Counted from the stretch's first letter, positions 7,999 through 15,899 are shown. The stretch is DNA of 17,506 nt from JASDSY01 sp041441465 (GCA_041441465.1 JASDSY010000019.1:1-17506); one strand, 5' to 3'. A program made the numbers and translations. The notes: generated by a model from the letters alone, not told the origin.

Positions 7999-9309
7999 TT
8001 AGAACATATTAACGTTTTCTTTTATGACGTCGTAGCGTTTTTTGAACGCCGTTTCAAGAACTTCCTTTGTGATATTAAGCGGCAGTGCCGGATCGTCCTG
8101 CATCGCTTTTACGAAACTCAGCATATCGCGCGCGTCCGAACCTGGAATTGAAATTTTGTTCTGCTTATATAACCCGTCAAAATATTGAAACATTTCCTTC
8201 AAAACATCGTCCGATTGAGTTGAGCCAAGCTTTTTAGCCGTATCTGTAAATATTTTTTCGGCGACTTCTTCGGACGGATTGAATATTCCGAGATTAAACG
8301 GAAGACGTCTTCTGAACGCCTGGTCCAATATATCTTCCATCTTCATATTCGACGAAAGGATGATTCTTTCCTTAACCGGGAACCTCGCGCGGCCGTTATC
8401 CAATTCAAGAACGTCGGCCTCCGATTCAAACAACGTAATGAACCTATTCAGTATTTCAATCGAACTTTTCTGGTTCGGGTTTCTCGGCGGGTTACGGCCG
8501 AAATCGTCTATTATCATGATGCCGAGATTTGCAACAACCTGCGGCGGTAAAATCAGTCCGCGCATATCGAAATACTCGACGCTCGAGTTCGTGCAGACGA
8601 TTATCTTCGGCGGTTTAACATAAATCCATCTATTGTCAAAATTTTTGAGCGTTTCCTTATCGATAGTGCCGTCAAGCGACTCGTGTACGCCGTCGATAAA
8701 GTAAGGATAAATGCTTCCATTTAAGTATATAGCGTGCGGTATATATACGGTATAATCGAGAAGCTTATAAAGGATTTCAGTAATGGCCGTTTTACCGTTA
8801 CCCGGAGGGCCGTATATCAAAAATGGGCGCCTGTTGGTTACAAGCGATTTAAGCTCCCTTTTAAAATCGGTCGAAAAGTGAAGAGCGCGCTCCTTGCATA
8901 TTTTTTCAATCTCTTCCATCTTGACGTGAAGGTTCAGTTTATTCGCCTGCTCTTCGACGCTTTTGCAATAATCCTCAAACGCTACCGGCACTACATAGCT
9001 TTTATATCTGTATTTTTCCATCATATCGCTATGCGCCCTGTCGCCGGCTTCGAGTATCCTGTAATGAAGCTGTCCGGTAATCTGGGAAGTAAAAGTATCT
9101 ATGAATTTGCTTTTTTCCTTCAATTCCTGAATTACAGGCTTAATAACAAAATTCGGGACCTTCATTTTTTCCGCTATTCCAAATTCATGATCACCATTAG
9201 TAGCCGCGTCTTTTAAAACCGACAGTATCAAAAAGACGATAAGCCTGTCCGGTATATGCAGCTCATCCAATTTCGCGATTTTCTTTGGTTTGTAATTTGC
9301 CTCTGCCAT
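7999..9309 (-). CDS. AAA+ ATPase with N-terminal helical (winged-helix-like) domain
   Basis: This is a 436-residue AAA+ ATPase and probably cytoplasmic, as it has no signal peptide or membrane segment. Residues 1-100 are helical with a short beta part (SQITGQLHYRIL) and resemble a winged-helix fold; this is an inference from pattern only. The ATPase core has Walker A GPPGNGKT (167-174), Walker B with IIDDFGR (266-272), a sensor-1-like SSN (319-321), a cluster of arginines RRRLPF (333-338) suited to an arginine finger, and GSDARDM (390-396) in the sensor-2 region. The layout recalls MoxR-type and other remodelling AAA+ proteins, but I cannot name a family or substrate. The start ATG follows a GGAGG site at 9315-9319 with 5 bases spacing. 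The gene has a promoter-like site upstream and its own terminator, so it is probably transcribed alone. No VWA-domain partner, typical of MoxR proteins, is next to it. Confidence 0.88.
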   Translation of the reverse strand: MAEANYKPKKIAKLDELHIPDRLIVFLILSVLKDAATNGDHEFGIAEKMKVPNFVIKPVIQELKEKSKFIDTFTSQITGQLHYRILEAGDRAHSDMMEKYRYKSYVVPVAFEDYCKSVEEQANKLNLHVKMEEIEKICKERALHFSTDFKRELKSLVTNRRPFLIYGPPGNGKTAITEILYKLLDYTVYIPHAIYLNGSIYPYFIDGVHESLDGTIDKETLKNFDNRWIYVKPPKIIVCTNSSVEYFDMRGLILPPQVVANLGIMIIDDFGRNPPRNPNQKSSIEILNRFITLFESEADVLELDNGRARFPVKERIILSSNMKMEDILDQAFRRRLPFNLGIFNPSEEVAEKIFTDTAKKLGSTQSDDVLKEMFQYFDGLYKQNKISIPGSDARDMLSFVKAMQDDPALPLNITKEVLETAFKKRYDVIKENVNMF

Positions 9310-9723
9310 TTTTACCTCCGATAATTTTATTAAAGAACTTAACTTGTTTTATGCTTATATGACATATTAAACAAAAGCTTATTATATCACAATACATTAA
9401 AAAAAAATAGTAATTATTTAAGCACCGGTCCTGATTTTAAATATAAATTTAAACTGTTCAGACATTTTAATACTTTAAAAACAGTAAATGAACTCAAAAA
9501 TTATTCAAAAAATTCTTACTGATCAATCAGGCTGCCACAGGATAATACATTAATAATGCCCAAAATAATGATAACTATCCATCTAAAAAATTACAAAAAC
9601 AAGTTGGAATCACAGTTAACTCCGCTTATGTTTTTTATTCGAAATATCTTTAAAATAAAGGCAATTAATCAAATGCCAAACTTGAATTAAGGCTTTAAAG
9701 CAAGAAATATAAATAATAACCGC
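9310..9723. other. AT-rich intergenic region
   Basis: There is no supported gene in these 414 bases. They contain the Shine-Dalgarno site (9315-9319) and a promoter-like site (9381-9389) of the ATPase gene. A weak palindrome at about 9657-9680 could be a poor terminator for the gene ending at 9724, but its stem is only 4 bp. Nothing else stands out. Confidence 0.5.
9381..9389 (-). promoter_or_regulatory. Extended -10 promoter for the ATPase gene
   Basis: On the minus strand TGATATAAT is a perfect -10 hexamer (9381-9386) with a TG one base upstream. The expected -35 position holds only a T-rich run, so this would be an extended -10 promoter. Transcription would start near 9374, giving a leader of about 65 nt. 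Confidence 0.45.
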
Positions 9724-10224
9724 CTATCTGCGGCCTATCCATTTTTCGAAAAGGTCCTTAGAACCTGTTATGCCAGCCGGCGTATCGTCATAATTCAAAA
9801 GATTTTTTTCAAATTCATCGGCGATATCCATCATCGTACCAGGCTTGGTTCTGGCGAAATTAGCCCGTGCTTCGGCATAATCGCGGCCCAATTTTTTAAA
9901 AACCATGCCTTTGACCTTGAGTTTTCTCGCGCCGCGAAAAGCGAGCCATACGGTTTTAAAATTATAATCCTTTAGAAGCTCGGCAGTATAAAGGAAATTT
10001 TTATGCAAATCGAGGTTACTTCCTGACTTGAAATCCCTTATATCGTAAACCAGGGTATTCACAAAAATATATCTCTGGCAATAAACGCGGAACGGGCTGC
10101 TGTAGTAATCAGGATCGTTCATAAACGCCTTATCCACTACATAATAAATTGAAAAATTAACATAAATAACAAGTAAAAGAAAAAGCGCCATAGCCGTAAC
10201 GACAGCGATTATAATTTTTTTCAT
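9724..10224 (-). CDS. Small membrane-anchored protein of unknown function
   Basis: This is a 166-residue protein that I do not recognise. Residues 1-28 are Lys-Lys followed by a long hydrophobic stretch (IIIAVVTAMALFLLLVIYV), which looks like a signal anchor with the rest of the chain outside the membrane. The remaining part is rich in aromatic and basic residues (for example SPFRVYCQRYIFVNTLVYDI) with no motif that I can name. The start is supported by AGGAG (10230-10234) 5 bases upstream of the ATG. It is separated from the acetyltransferase gene upstream by about 210 bases and from the ATPase gene downstream by more than 400, so it is probably its own unit. Codon use is like that of the ATPase gene, which argues that it is a real gene. 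Confidence 0.75.
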   Translation of the reverse strand: MKKIIIAVVTAMALFLLLVIYVNFSIYYVVDKAFMNDPDYYSSPFRVYCQRYIFVNTLVYDIRDFKSGSNLDLHKNFLYTAELLKDYNFKTVWLAFRGARKLKVKGMVFKKLGRDYAEARANFARTKPGTMMDIADEFEKNLLNYDDTPAGITGSKDLFEKWIGRR

Positions 10225-10433
10225 GCCCGCTCCTGACCGCGAAATAATTTATATAAAACTACAACTTGCTTGAGTTTTCCGCAAAAAAATATCCATAAAT
10301 AATGTTTTTAAAAATTAATAAAAAAGTGTTTTTCAGCTTTTGATTTTCAAACCATGAGTAAATACTTTGGTAAAAAATGTGAAGTAATGTAATAATACCG
10401 ACCTATCCGATGCGAAATTTAAATAACTTCATA

Positions 10434-11510
10434 TTACTTTATACTCTTTACATGTTTGTTGCCTTTTTTATCCTTTACTATCAATAGCTGCACCTCACCC
10501 GGTTTTACGACTACCTTCGCGCCGGCCGGAAGCGATTCGGTAACCCACACATTGCCGCCGACAACCGCGCCCTTGCCTATTATAGTCTCACCGCCCAATA
10601 TCGTCGCGTTCGAATAAATTACGACGTCATCTTCGATTGTAGGGTGGCGTTTTTGGTTTCTTATAAGATTGCCAGCGGCGTCACGCGGAAAACTCAAGGC
10701 GCCAAGCGTCACGCCCTGATAAATCTTCACGTTATTACCGATCACCGTAGTCTCGCCAATAACAACGGCGCTCGCGTGATCGATAAAGAAGCTTTCGCCG
10801 ATTTGCGCGCCCGGATGTATATCACATCCCGTTTTCGAATGCGCGTATTCGGTAAGCATCCGCGGCAGAAGGGGTATCCCCTGTTTTTGTAATTCATGCG
10901 CCACGCGGTATATGGTAATCGCATAAAAGCCGGGATAGCAAAATACGATCTCATCCTTTGACTTTGCCGCCGGATCGCCGATTATCGCTGCATCACAATC
11001 CTTAGAAAGCGCCTCGCGCAATTTAGGAATTTTCTGTAAAAAGATTACAGCTTCACGTTTGCCCATCGTTGTACATTTAGAACATATTTTCAGCCTGTCC
11101 TTGCATTCGTGCATGCGGCACTTGGCTATCTGCTGCGATAATATTTTATACAAAGCTATAATCTGGCCGCCGAGGTAATATTCGACATTCGGCCCGTCTA
11201 ATTCCTGCTCGCCGAAATAACCGGGGAATAATATCGATCTTATTAAATTTATTATTTCAATTAACGATTCGTGCGAAGGCACCATTGGAAATCCTACATG
11301 ATCAAGTGATCCTTCGTTTTTGAGGGATTTAAGAATGGATTTAGTGACATTCGGCAATTTCGCTGTATAATAATTTTCAAGCTCAGTTTCCTGCGTACGC
11401 TGACAGGCAGAAGACTTTAATTTAATTTCCAGGCCTTCTAAATGCTCATTTAAATTTTTAACGGCATCCTTAACGTAGTTGTTATTATCTTTTTTCATAC
11501 TTTTCATCAT
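10434..11510 (-). CDS. cysE: Serine O-acetyltransferase
   Basis: It transfers an acetyl group from acetyl-CoA to L-serine, giving O-acetylserine for cysteine synthesis in the cytoplasm. The C-terminal part (about residues 225-345) is a left-handed beta-helix of hexapeptide repeats with the family's key residues: Asp230 and His232 in DIHPGA, His245 in IDHASA, then VIGETTVIGNNVKIYQGVTLG. The loop with HPTIEDDVVIYSNATILGG follows. The N-terminal helical part is typical, although at 358 residues the protein is longer than E. coli CysE (273). An unusual feature is a Cys cluster at residues 131, 136, 143 and 146 (C-x4-C-x6-C-x2-C) before the catalytic domain, which could bind a metal. Two ATG codons lie in tandem (11510 and 11507). 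The GGGGAG site at 11513-11518 is only 2 bases from the first and 5 from the second, so the second may be the real start. No cysK lies next to it. Confidence 0.93.
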   Translation of the reverse strand: MMKSMKKDNNNYVKDAVKNLNEHLEGLEIKLKSSACQRTQETELENYYTAKLPNVTKSILKSLKNEGSLDHVGFPMVPSHESLIEIINLIRSILFPGYFGEQELDGPNVEYYLGGQIIALYKILSQQIAKCRMHECKDRLKICSKCTTMGKREAVIFLQKIPKLREALSKDCDAAIIGDPAAKSKDEIVFCYPGFYAITIYRVAHELQKQGIPLLPRMLTEYAHSKTGCDIHPGAQIGESFFIDHASAVVIGETTVIGNNVKIYQGVTLGALSFPRDAAGNLIRNQKRHPTIEDDVVIYSNATILGGETIIGKGAVVGGNVWVTESLPAGAKVVVKPGEVQLLIVKDKKGNKHVKSIK

Positions 11511-11568
11511 TACTCCCCGCGGCTAAGCTTTAAATCATTTTACTAAAAAATCCAAATATATTCGGCTG

Positions 11569-11597
11569 ATTATACAATACTTTTTTTTGTGTGTCAA
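11569..11597 (-). promoter_or_regulatory. Perfect consensus sigma-70 promoter for the serine acetyltransferase gene
   Basis: On the minus strand TTGACA (11592-11597), a spacer of exactly 17 bases and TATAAT (11569-11574) match the sigma-70 consensus at all 12 positions. Transcription would start near 11562, about 50 bases before the start codon. The site faces away from flgA and shares its intergenic region. Confidence 0.85.
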
Positions 11598-11607
11598 AGA
11601 CGGTCAT

Positions 11608-11634
11608 TAAATATTTTCATTTTTTTTCCGAAAC
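11608..11634 (+). promoter_or_regulatory. Sigma-28 (FliA)-like promoter in front of flgA
   Basis: TAAA (11608-11611), 15 bases, then TCCGAAAC (11627-11634) fits the flagellar sigma-28 layout TAAA-N15-GCCGATAA at the whole -35 core and at CCGA plus one more position of the -10. It ends 41 bases before the flgA ATG. No sigma-70-type site is seen on this strand here. It is one imperfect match in AT-rich DNA. Confidence 0.4.
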
Positions 11635-11675
11635 ATAAAATATCGTGTAATTTTTTTATAAAAAACAGGTAATTT

Positions 11676-12749
11676 ATGATTAATTCACCAGCCAGAATCA
11701 AAAATAAATTAAATGCAGCCGTCCATGCGGCGATAACATTTATAACATCGTTTTTATTCATAGCTGCTTTTGCCGCCGTCAGCTTCGCCGGCGAAGCAAT
11801 TACAATAAAAATACTGCCGTGCGCCGTTATCAATTCAGATATAATCACGCTTTCAAACATTGCAAATATAGAAGTTTCTCAAAATTTCGAATGCGATCTG
11901 GCCGGGTTGAAAAACATAAAAATCGGCGAATTTAATGTCAGCCTGCCAAACAAAAAAATGTCAGCCGCTGAAATTAAAAATATCATTACTCAAAAAGTTA
12001 AACTTCCTGAAGGCGCGGGCATTAAAATAACCGGCGCTTCTAACTGCAGCATTAAAAGACCTGATAATTCAATCGTAATAACTAAAAACTTCAAACAGGA
12101 ATTTATAACAAAATTAGAAACAGGCATGGCAGATTTATTCAAAGAAAAATTCTCGGCAAAATATTCCATTAAGCTCGATGACACCATAAGTGTTAAAATT
12201 ATTGGAACATTAAATGATAATTTAATAAAAAAACTTGCCGCTACAAGCGAGATTCTTCTCGATTGCATTTCTTACAAATCAGGCCTTATGCAGGTAAAAA
12301 TAAACAGCGAAAACAACTTCATAATATACGGTAAAGTAACAAAAACAGGCGTTGTGTATAAAGCCAGAGAAAAAATAAGCAAAAAAAACGCGGCCGATAT
12401 AAAAAATAAATTATACGAACAGACGGTCAGTATGCCGCCGGAAAAATTCGCCGGGGCAGTATCGCCGGAAACTAATTTTAACTTTGACAATTTCATAGAA
12501 AATTGTGAATTAATGAGGGACATGGCAATCAATGAAATTTTATGGAAAAATAGTATCAAAAAAAAGATATTTATAAGGGCAGGCCAGAGAATCACGCTTA
12601 ACGTTTTAAAGGACAAGACCAACCTTTCATTTGACGCGGTAGCCGAAACGGGCGGCGGCATGGGTGAAACGATAAAAGTATTCAATCCTAAAACCGGCCG
12701 CAAATACCAGGCTGAAATAATAGCCGCCGGAACCGCGCGGACGTTATAG
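11676..12749 (+). CDS. flgA: Flagellar P-ring assembly chaperone FlgA
   Basis: FlgA is a periplasmic chaperone that helps FlgI polymerise into the P ring around the flagellar rod. The 357-residue product has a signal peptide (about residues 1-39, ending VSFAG). A SAF-like part begins near residue 225 (YGKVTKTGVVYKAREKI), and the C-terminus has the typical FlgA ending (GQRITLNVLKD..., then GETIKVFNPKTGRKYQAEIIAAGT). It is longer than the usual 220-240 residues because of an extended middle part. The gene lies directly before flgH and flgI, the usual order, which supports the call. The ribosome binding site is weak (AGGT, 6 bases before the ATG). It heads the cluster: flgF and flgG, often just upstream, are replaced here by a divergent cysE. 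The codons are rich in A/T compared with flgI. Confidence 0.85.
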   Translation: MINSPARIKNKLNAAVHAAITFITSFLFIAAFAAVSFAGEAITIKILPCAVINSDIITLSNIANIEVSQNFECDLAGLKNIKIGEFNVSLPNKKMSAAEIKNIITQKVKLPEGAGIKITGASNCSIKRPDNSIVITKNFKQEFITKLETGMADLFKEKFSAKYSIKLDDTISVKIIGTLNDNLIKKLAATSEILLDCISYKSGLMQVKINSENNFIIYGKVTKTGVVYKAREKISKKNAADIKNKLYEQTVSMPPEKFAGAVSPETNFNFDNFIENCELMRDMAINEILWKNSIKKKIFIRAGQRITLNVLKDKTNLSFDAVAETGGGMGETIKVFNPKTGRKYQAEIIAAGTARTL

Positions 12750-13008
12750 GAATTATATGCTTTCTGAATAAAGTTTATAAAAATTAGAGAATAGCTTTAA
12801 ATAACTCTAAAATTATTAAAACCAAAGAAACGAATAAAGTGCGCAAACAATAGAACGAAAATAGTTATTAGCTAGTTGACTAATTTTAAAAATAATAAGC
12901 ACGACAAAAATATTCATTTATAAGAAATTTTAAAAACGAATAATAAAAAGATTATAAACATAAAAATAAAAATAATTAAAAATATATGCACAAAAATGGG
13001 GGCAAAAT

Positions 13009-13614
13009 ATGGTTTCTAAAAAAGTCTTTTTATCCGCTTTATTAATGGCGGCCTTATTTAACTTCTCGGCGCACATTCCCGCAAATTCGGAATCATTATG
13101 GAAAGAAGCCGAAGATAATGTAAACGGGAAATCAATGTTTTCAGAATCAAAAGGCCATCAAATCGGCGATATCGTCACGGTATTGATAGTCGAAAACTCG
13201 ACAGCCTCAAATAAAGCCACTACTCAAAGCTCCAAAAGCGATTCATTAAATGTCGGCGCCGGTACAGGGCCGCTTAAATTCATTCCCGGCATGTCAGGCA
13301 GCACAAAAAATGATTTTCAGGGCGACGGCTCGACAACTCGTTCCGGCACCATCAGCGCCAAAATATCAGCAAAAGTTACCAAAATATTTCCAAACGGGAA
13401 TTTATTAATAGAAGGCAAAAGAACCATAAGGGTAAACGACGAAAACCAGGAAATAACAGTCAACGGCCTTGTAAGGCCGATAGATGTCGCGGCCGATAAT
13501 ACAATACTTTCGACATATCTTGCCGACGCAGAAATCAAATATAAAGGAAATGGCGTAGCCGGTTCGGTCAACCGCCCGGGAATTTTAAAAAGACTTTCTA
13601 ACACACTATTTTAG
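13009..13614 (+). CDS. flgH: Flagellar L-ring protein FlgH
   Basis: FlgH forms the L ring that lets the flagellar rod pass through the outer membrane. The 201-residue product contains the family features SLWKEAEDN, then HQIGDIVTVLIVENSTASNK, a Gly/Ser-rich middle, and the C-terminal block with GNLLIEGKRTIRVNDENQEI, GLVRPIDV and NTILSTYLADAEIKYKG. An N-terminal signal peptide is present (about residues 1-26), but there is no Cys anywhere in the protein. It therefore cannot be the lipoprotein known from enterobacteria. The ATG has a G-rich site (12998-13002) 6 bases upstream. The 259 bases between flgA and flgH are AT-rich with A in excess on this strand; they hold no gene and only a vague promoter-like site (TTTAAA-N18-TATAAA ending near 12960). 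Confidence 0.92.
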   Translation: MVSKKVFLSALLMAALFNFSAHIPANSESLWKEAEDNVNGKSMFSESKGHQIGDIVTVLIVENSTASNKATTQSSKSDSLNVGAGTGPLKFIPGMSGSTKNDFQGDGSTTRSGTISAKISAKVTKIFPNGNLLIEGKRTIRVNDENQEITVNGLVRPIDVAADNTILSTYLADAEIKYKGNGVAGSVNRPGILKRLSNTLF

Positions 13615-13631
13615 AGTCAGCGGAGGAATAA

Positions 13632-14930
13632 ATGCTTAACATATTAAAAAAGACTTCACAATTAGTAAATTCTTCAAAATTCATAAATAAAAACCCAAAA
13701 ATAACTGAAAATTTCAATTTGCTCGAAAAAAACTCAAGAATAAAGGAAAGTATTTATAATTTTTTCGCCAATTCCAACAATCTGAACCGCGCTATTGAAA
13801 TAAAATATCACAGCAATGTTTTCGGCTTTATATGCCTGGCCCTGGCATCGCTGCTGCTGTTTACTTCGGCGGCCCCTGCCTGGTGCGGCGCCGTGGCACG
13901 CATCAAAGACATCGCAAGGCTCGGCGGCGCGCGTGAAAACCAGCTCACAGGCTACGGAATAGTAGTCGGCCTCGAAGGAAGCGGCGACAAGAACATAATG
14001 ACGGCGCAATCAGTTGTCAACATGTTAAAAAGCTTTGACATAACGATCGACCCGAAAACCATGAAAGCGCAAAACTGCGCCGCGGTAATGGTAACGGCCA
14101 ATATCGAGCCGTTCATGCGCGAGGGCGATAAACTGGACGTAGTGGTCTCTTCAATCGGCGACGCTAAAAACATACAGGGCGGCGTGCTGTTACAGACACC
14201 TTTAAAAGGCGCGAACGGCAAAGTATATTCAGTAGCGCAGGGGCCGATATCACTCGGCCAGCTCGGCTCGAGCCAGCAGTCGGGCGGAGGCGGCGGAGCG
14301 AAACTGCACCCGCTCGTCGCAAGAATACCCGGCGGAGCACTGGTCGAAAAAGAAATAAAAAACGAATTCACCAACGGCGAAAAAATAGAATTTGTTCTAA
14401 ATAAGAAAGATTTTTCAACGGCCAACGCTATCGCAAACAGCATTTGTGAAAAATACGGCGAAGGGTTCGCGCGCGCTATCGACGCCGGAGCTGTCGAAAT
14501 TAAGATCCCGGCAAGCTTCGAGGACAACACCGTCGCATTTATAGCGTCAATAGAATCTTTAAGCGTAAATACCGACTCGGTTTCAAAAATCGTGATAAAT
14601 GAAAAAACCGGCACAATCGTAATGGGCGATGAAATAAAGATATGCCCGGTCGTTTTATCTCATAATGGAATAAAATTAAAAGTTACCGATAATATAAGTG
14701 AGGCGCAAAAAAATAATCAGGCTCAGCCGAACGCTCCGGCAGTTCAGACCGCACAGGCGGCAAAACCTAAAACTATTGAAAAAAACGTAGTTTATTTGAA
14801 CGCGGGTTCGACAATACGCGACATGGTTGACGCGCTGAATGAAATAGGCGCCACGGCCAAGGACGTAATCGCAATCATCCAGGCGATGAAAGCTGCAGGC
14901 GCAATACAGAGCCAGATCGAAACGATTTAG
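13632..14930 (+). CDS. flgI: Flagellar P-ring protein FlgI with long N-terminal extension
   Basis: FlgI builds the periplasmic P ring. The core from about residue 88 is typical: VARIKDIARLGGARENQLTG, GYGIVVGLEGSGDK (108-120), the block with DVVVSSIGDAKNIQGGVLLQTPL (169-191), and the C-terminus ALNEIGATAKDVIAIIQAMKAAGAIQ. The mature core of about 346 residues has the normal length. What is odd is the N-terminus: some 60 polar, Asn/Lys-rich residues come before the hydrophobic segment (about 63-86, ending APAWCGA). The start is well supported, with GGAGG at 13622-13626 and 5 bases spacing, 17 bases after the flgH stop, and no Met lies between it and the hydrophobic segment. A Gly-rich loop (218-222) and a Gln/Ala/Pro linker (about 358-380) are also present. 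It is co-transcribed with flgH. Confidence 0.95.
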   Translation: MLNILKKTSQLVNSSKFINKNPKITENFNLLEKNSRIKESIYNFFANSNNLNRAIEIKYHSNVFGFICLALASLLLFTSAAPAWCGAVARIKDIARLGGARENQLTGYGIVVGLEGSGDKNIMTAQSVVNMLKSFDITIDPKTMKAQNCAAVMVTANIEPFMREGDKLDVVVSSIGDAKNIQGGVLLQTPLKGANGKVYSVAQGPISLGQLGSSQQSGGGGGAKLHPLVARIPGGALVEKEIKNEFTNGEKIEFVLNKKDFSTANAIANSICEKYGEGFARAIDAGAVEIKIPASFEDNTVAFIASIESLSVNTDSVSKIVINEKTGTIVMGDEIKICPVVLSHNGIKLKVTDNISEAQKNNQAQPNAPAVQTAQAAKPKTIEKNVVYLNAGSTIRDMVDALNEIGATAKDVIAIIQAMKAAGAIQSQIETI

Positions 14931-14976
14931 CCTCCGTTCTAGATGAAAACCGGTCATTAAAATTTTTGCCGAAAGA

Positions 14977-15005
14977 TTGTTTTTTATAATTTAGTTTGAT
15001 ATAAT
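14977..15005 (+). promoter_or_regulatory. Sigma-70 promoter for the TPR-protein gene
   Basis: TTGTTT (14977-14982), a 17-base spacer and TATAAT (15000-15005) with a TG one base upstream of the -10 make a strong sigma-70-type site. Transcription would start near 15012, 45 bases before the TPR gene. It gives this gene, and perhaps flgJ, expression independent of the ring genes. Confidence 0.7.
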
Positions 15006-15056
15006 GAATTTTGTTTAAACTTTGACAAATTTTTATATAGCGTCTGGGAGGGTAAT

Positions 15057-15899
15057 ATGGGTATAATCAATAACGTTTCTTTCGAAAAGAAAATGGAAGC
15101 TAACGATTCATTCGACTACGGCATTACATTTGAAATGAAAGGCGAATTCGACAAAGCCGAAAACGCTTTTTTAAAGGCCCTTGAAATCGATCCAGCCTTC
15201 GCGGAGGCATATAACAAACTTGGCGATGTTTGCATGAAAAAAGGCAAATTCATCGATGCGATTGAAAATTACAAAAAATCCATCGAACTTAAGCCGGATG
15301 TAGAAAACAGCCACTATGACCTTGGCTGCGCGTACTTAAGGCTTGGCCAATACGAAGACGCCCTGGCTGAATTAAAAAACAGCCTTAAACTCGACCCTAA
15401 TCATTTTGAAATTTACGCCCAGATAGGCTGCATATATGTCGAAAAGGGCGAATACTTCAACGCCCTCGAATGCTTCAAAAAAGCGATCGCCGACGACCCT
15501 ACAAATGTAATGGCACGCTATTACAACGGCCTCGCATTAAAAATGGCAGGCAAACTTAAAGAAGCTTCGTATGAATTCCAGAGCGTTATCGAAAGATATT
15601 CCGGGCTCATTAAAATCAAAAAAAATTATGCCGAAGGATATTACTTCATAGGACTTTCATACTATCAACTCGACAATATGAAAGAGGCGGAAGTCAACGT
15701 AAAAAAAGCTATCGAGCTCGATACCGATAAAATCGACTATCATTTCAGTTTCGGACTCTACTACTCGGACGGCGATTCATTCTTCGCGATGGCGCAAATA
15801 AAGAAAGCTCAGGGCGACAGCGCGGCGGCCCGTGAATATATTGAAAAAGCCTTAAAATTCGACCCGGAAAATAAAAAATTTAAATCATTTTCATACTAG
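15057..15899 (+). CDS. TPR-repeat protein within the flagellar cluster
   Basis: This is a 280-residue protein made almost wholly of tetratricopeptide repeats, about seven 34-residue units: roughly 17-50, 51-84, 85-118, 119-152, 153-180, 191-224 and 240-273. Each shows the pattern of an alanine/glycine at the helix turn and a D-P or similar at the end (ALEIDPAFAEAYNKLGD is a clear example). The fifth is followed by a short insert, YSGLIKIKKN. TPR proteins are scaffolds for protein-protein contacts. There is no signal peptide or membrane segment, so it should be cytoplasmic. The start ATG follows GGAGG (15047-15051) with 5 bases spacing. Its place between flgI and flgJ suggests a link to flagella, but its own promoter means that it may serve a wider role. 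A specific function cannot be read from the sequence. Confidence 0.88.
   Translation: MGIINNVSFEKKMEANDSFDYGITFEMKGEFDKAENAFLKALEIDPAFAEAYNKLGDVCMKKGKFIDAIENYKKSIELKPDVENSHYDLGCAYLRLGQYEDALAELKNSLKLDPNHFEIYAQIGCIYVEKGEYFNALECFKKAIADDPTNVMARYYNGLALKMAGKLKEASYEFQSVIERYSGLIKIKKNYAEGYYFIGLSYYQLDNMKEAEVNVKKAIELDTDKIDYHFSFGLYYSDGDSFFAMAQIKKAQGDSAAAREYIEKALKFDPENKKFKSFSY

Noticed and set aside
9657..9680. Palindrome with GGCA/TGCC arms flanked by A and T runs, as a terminator for the gene ending at 9724
   Set aside because: The stem is only 4 bp with mismatches further in, too weak to call.
12791..12820. AT-rich hairpin after flgA (TTAGAG with CTCTAA)
   Set aside because: The stem is 6 bp, with a large loop and no T tract; it is not a credible terminator.
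13952..14614. Minus-strand ORF of 220 codons opposite flgI
   Set aside because: It lies wholly opposite a well-supported flgI core, and its Pro/Ser-rich product looks like a frame shadow.
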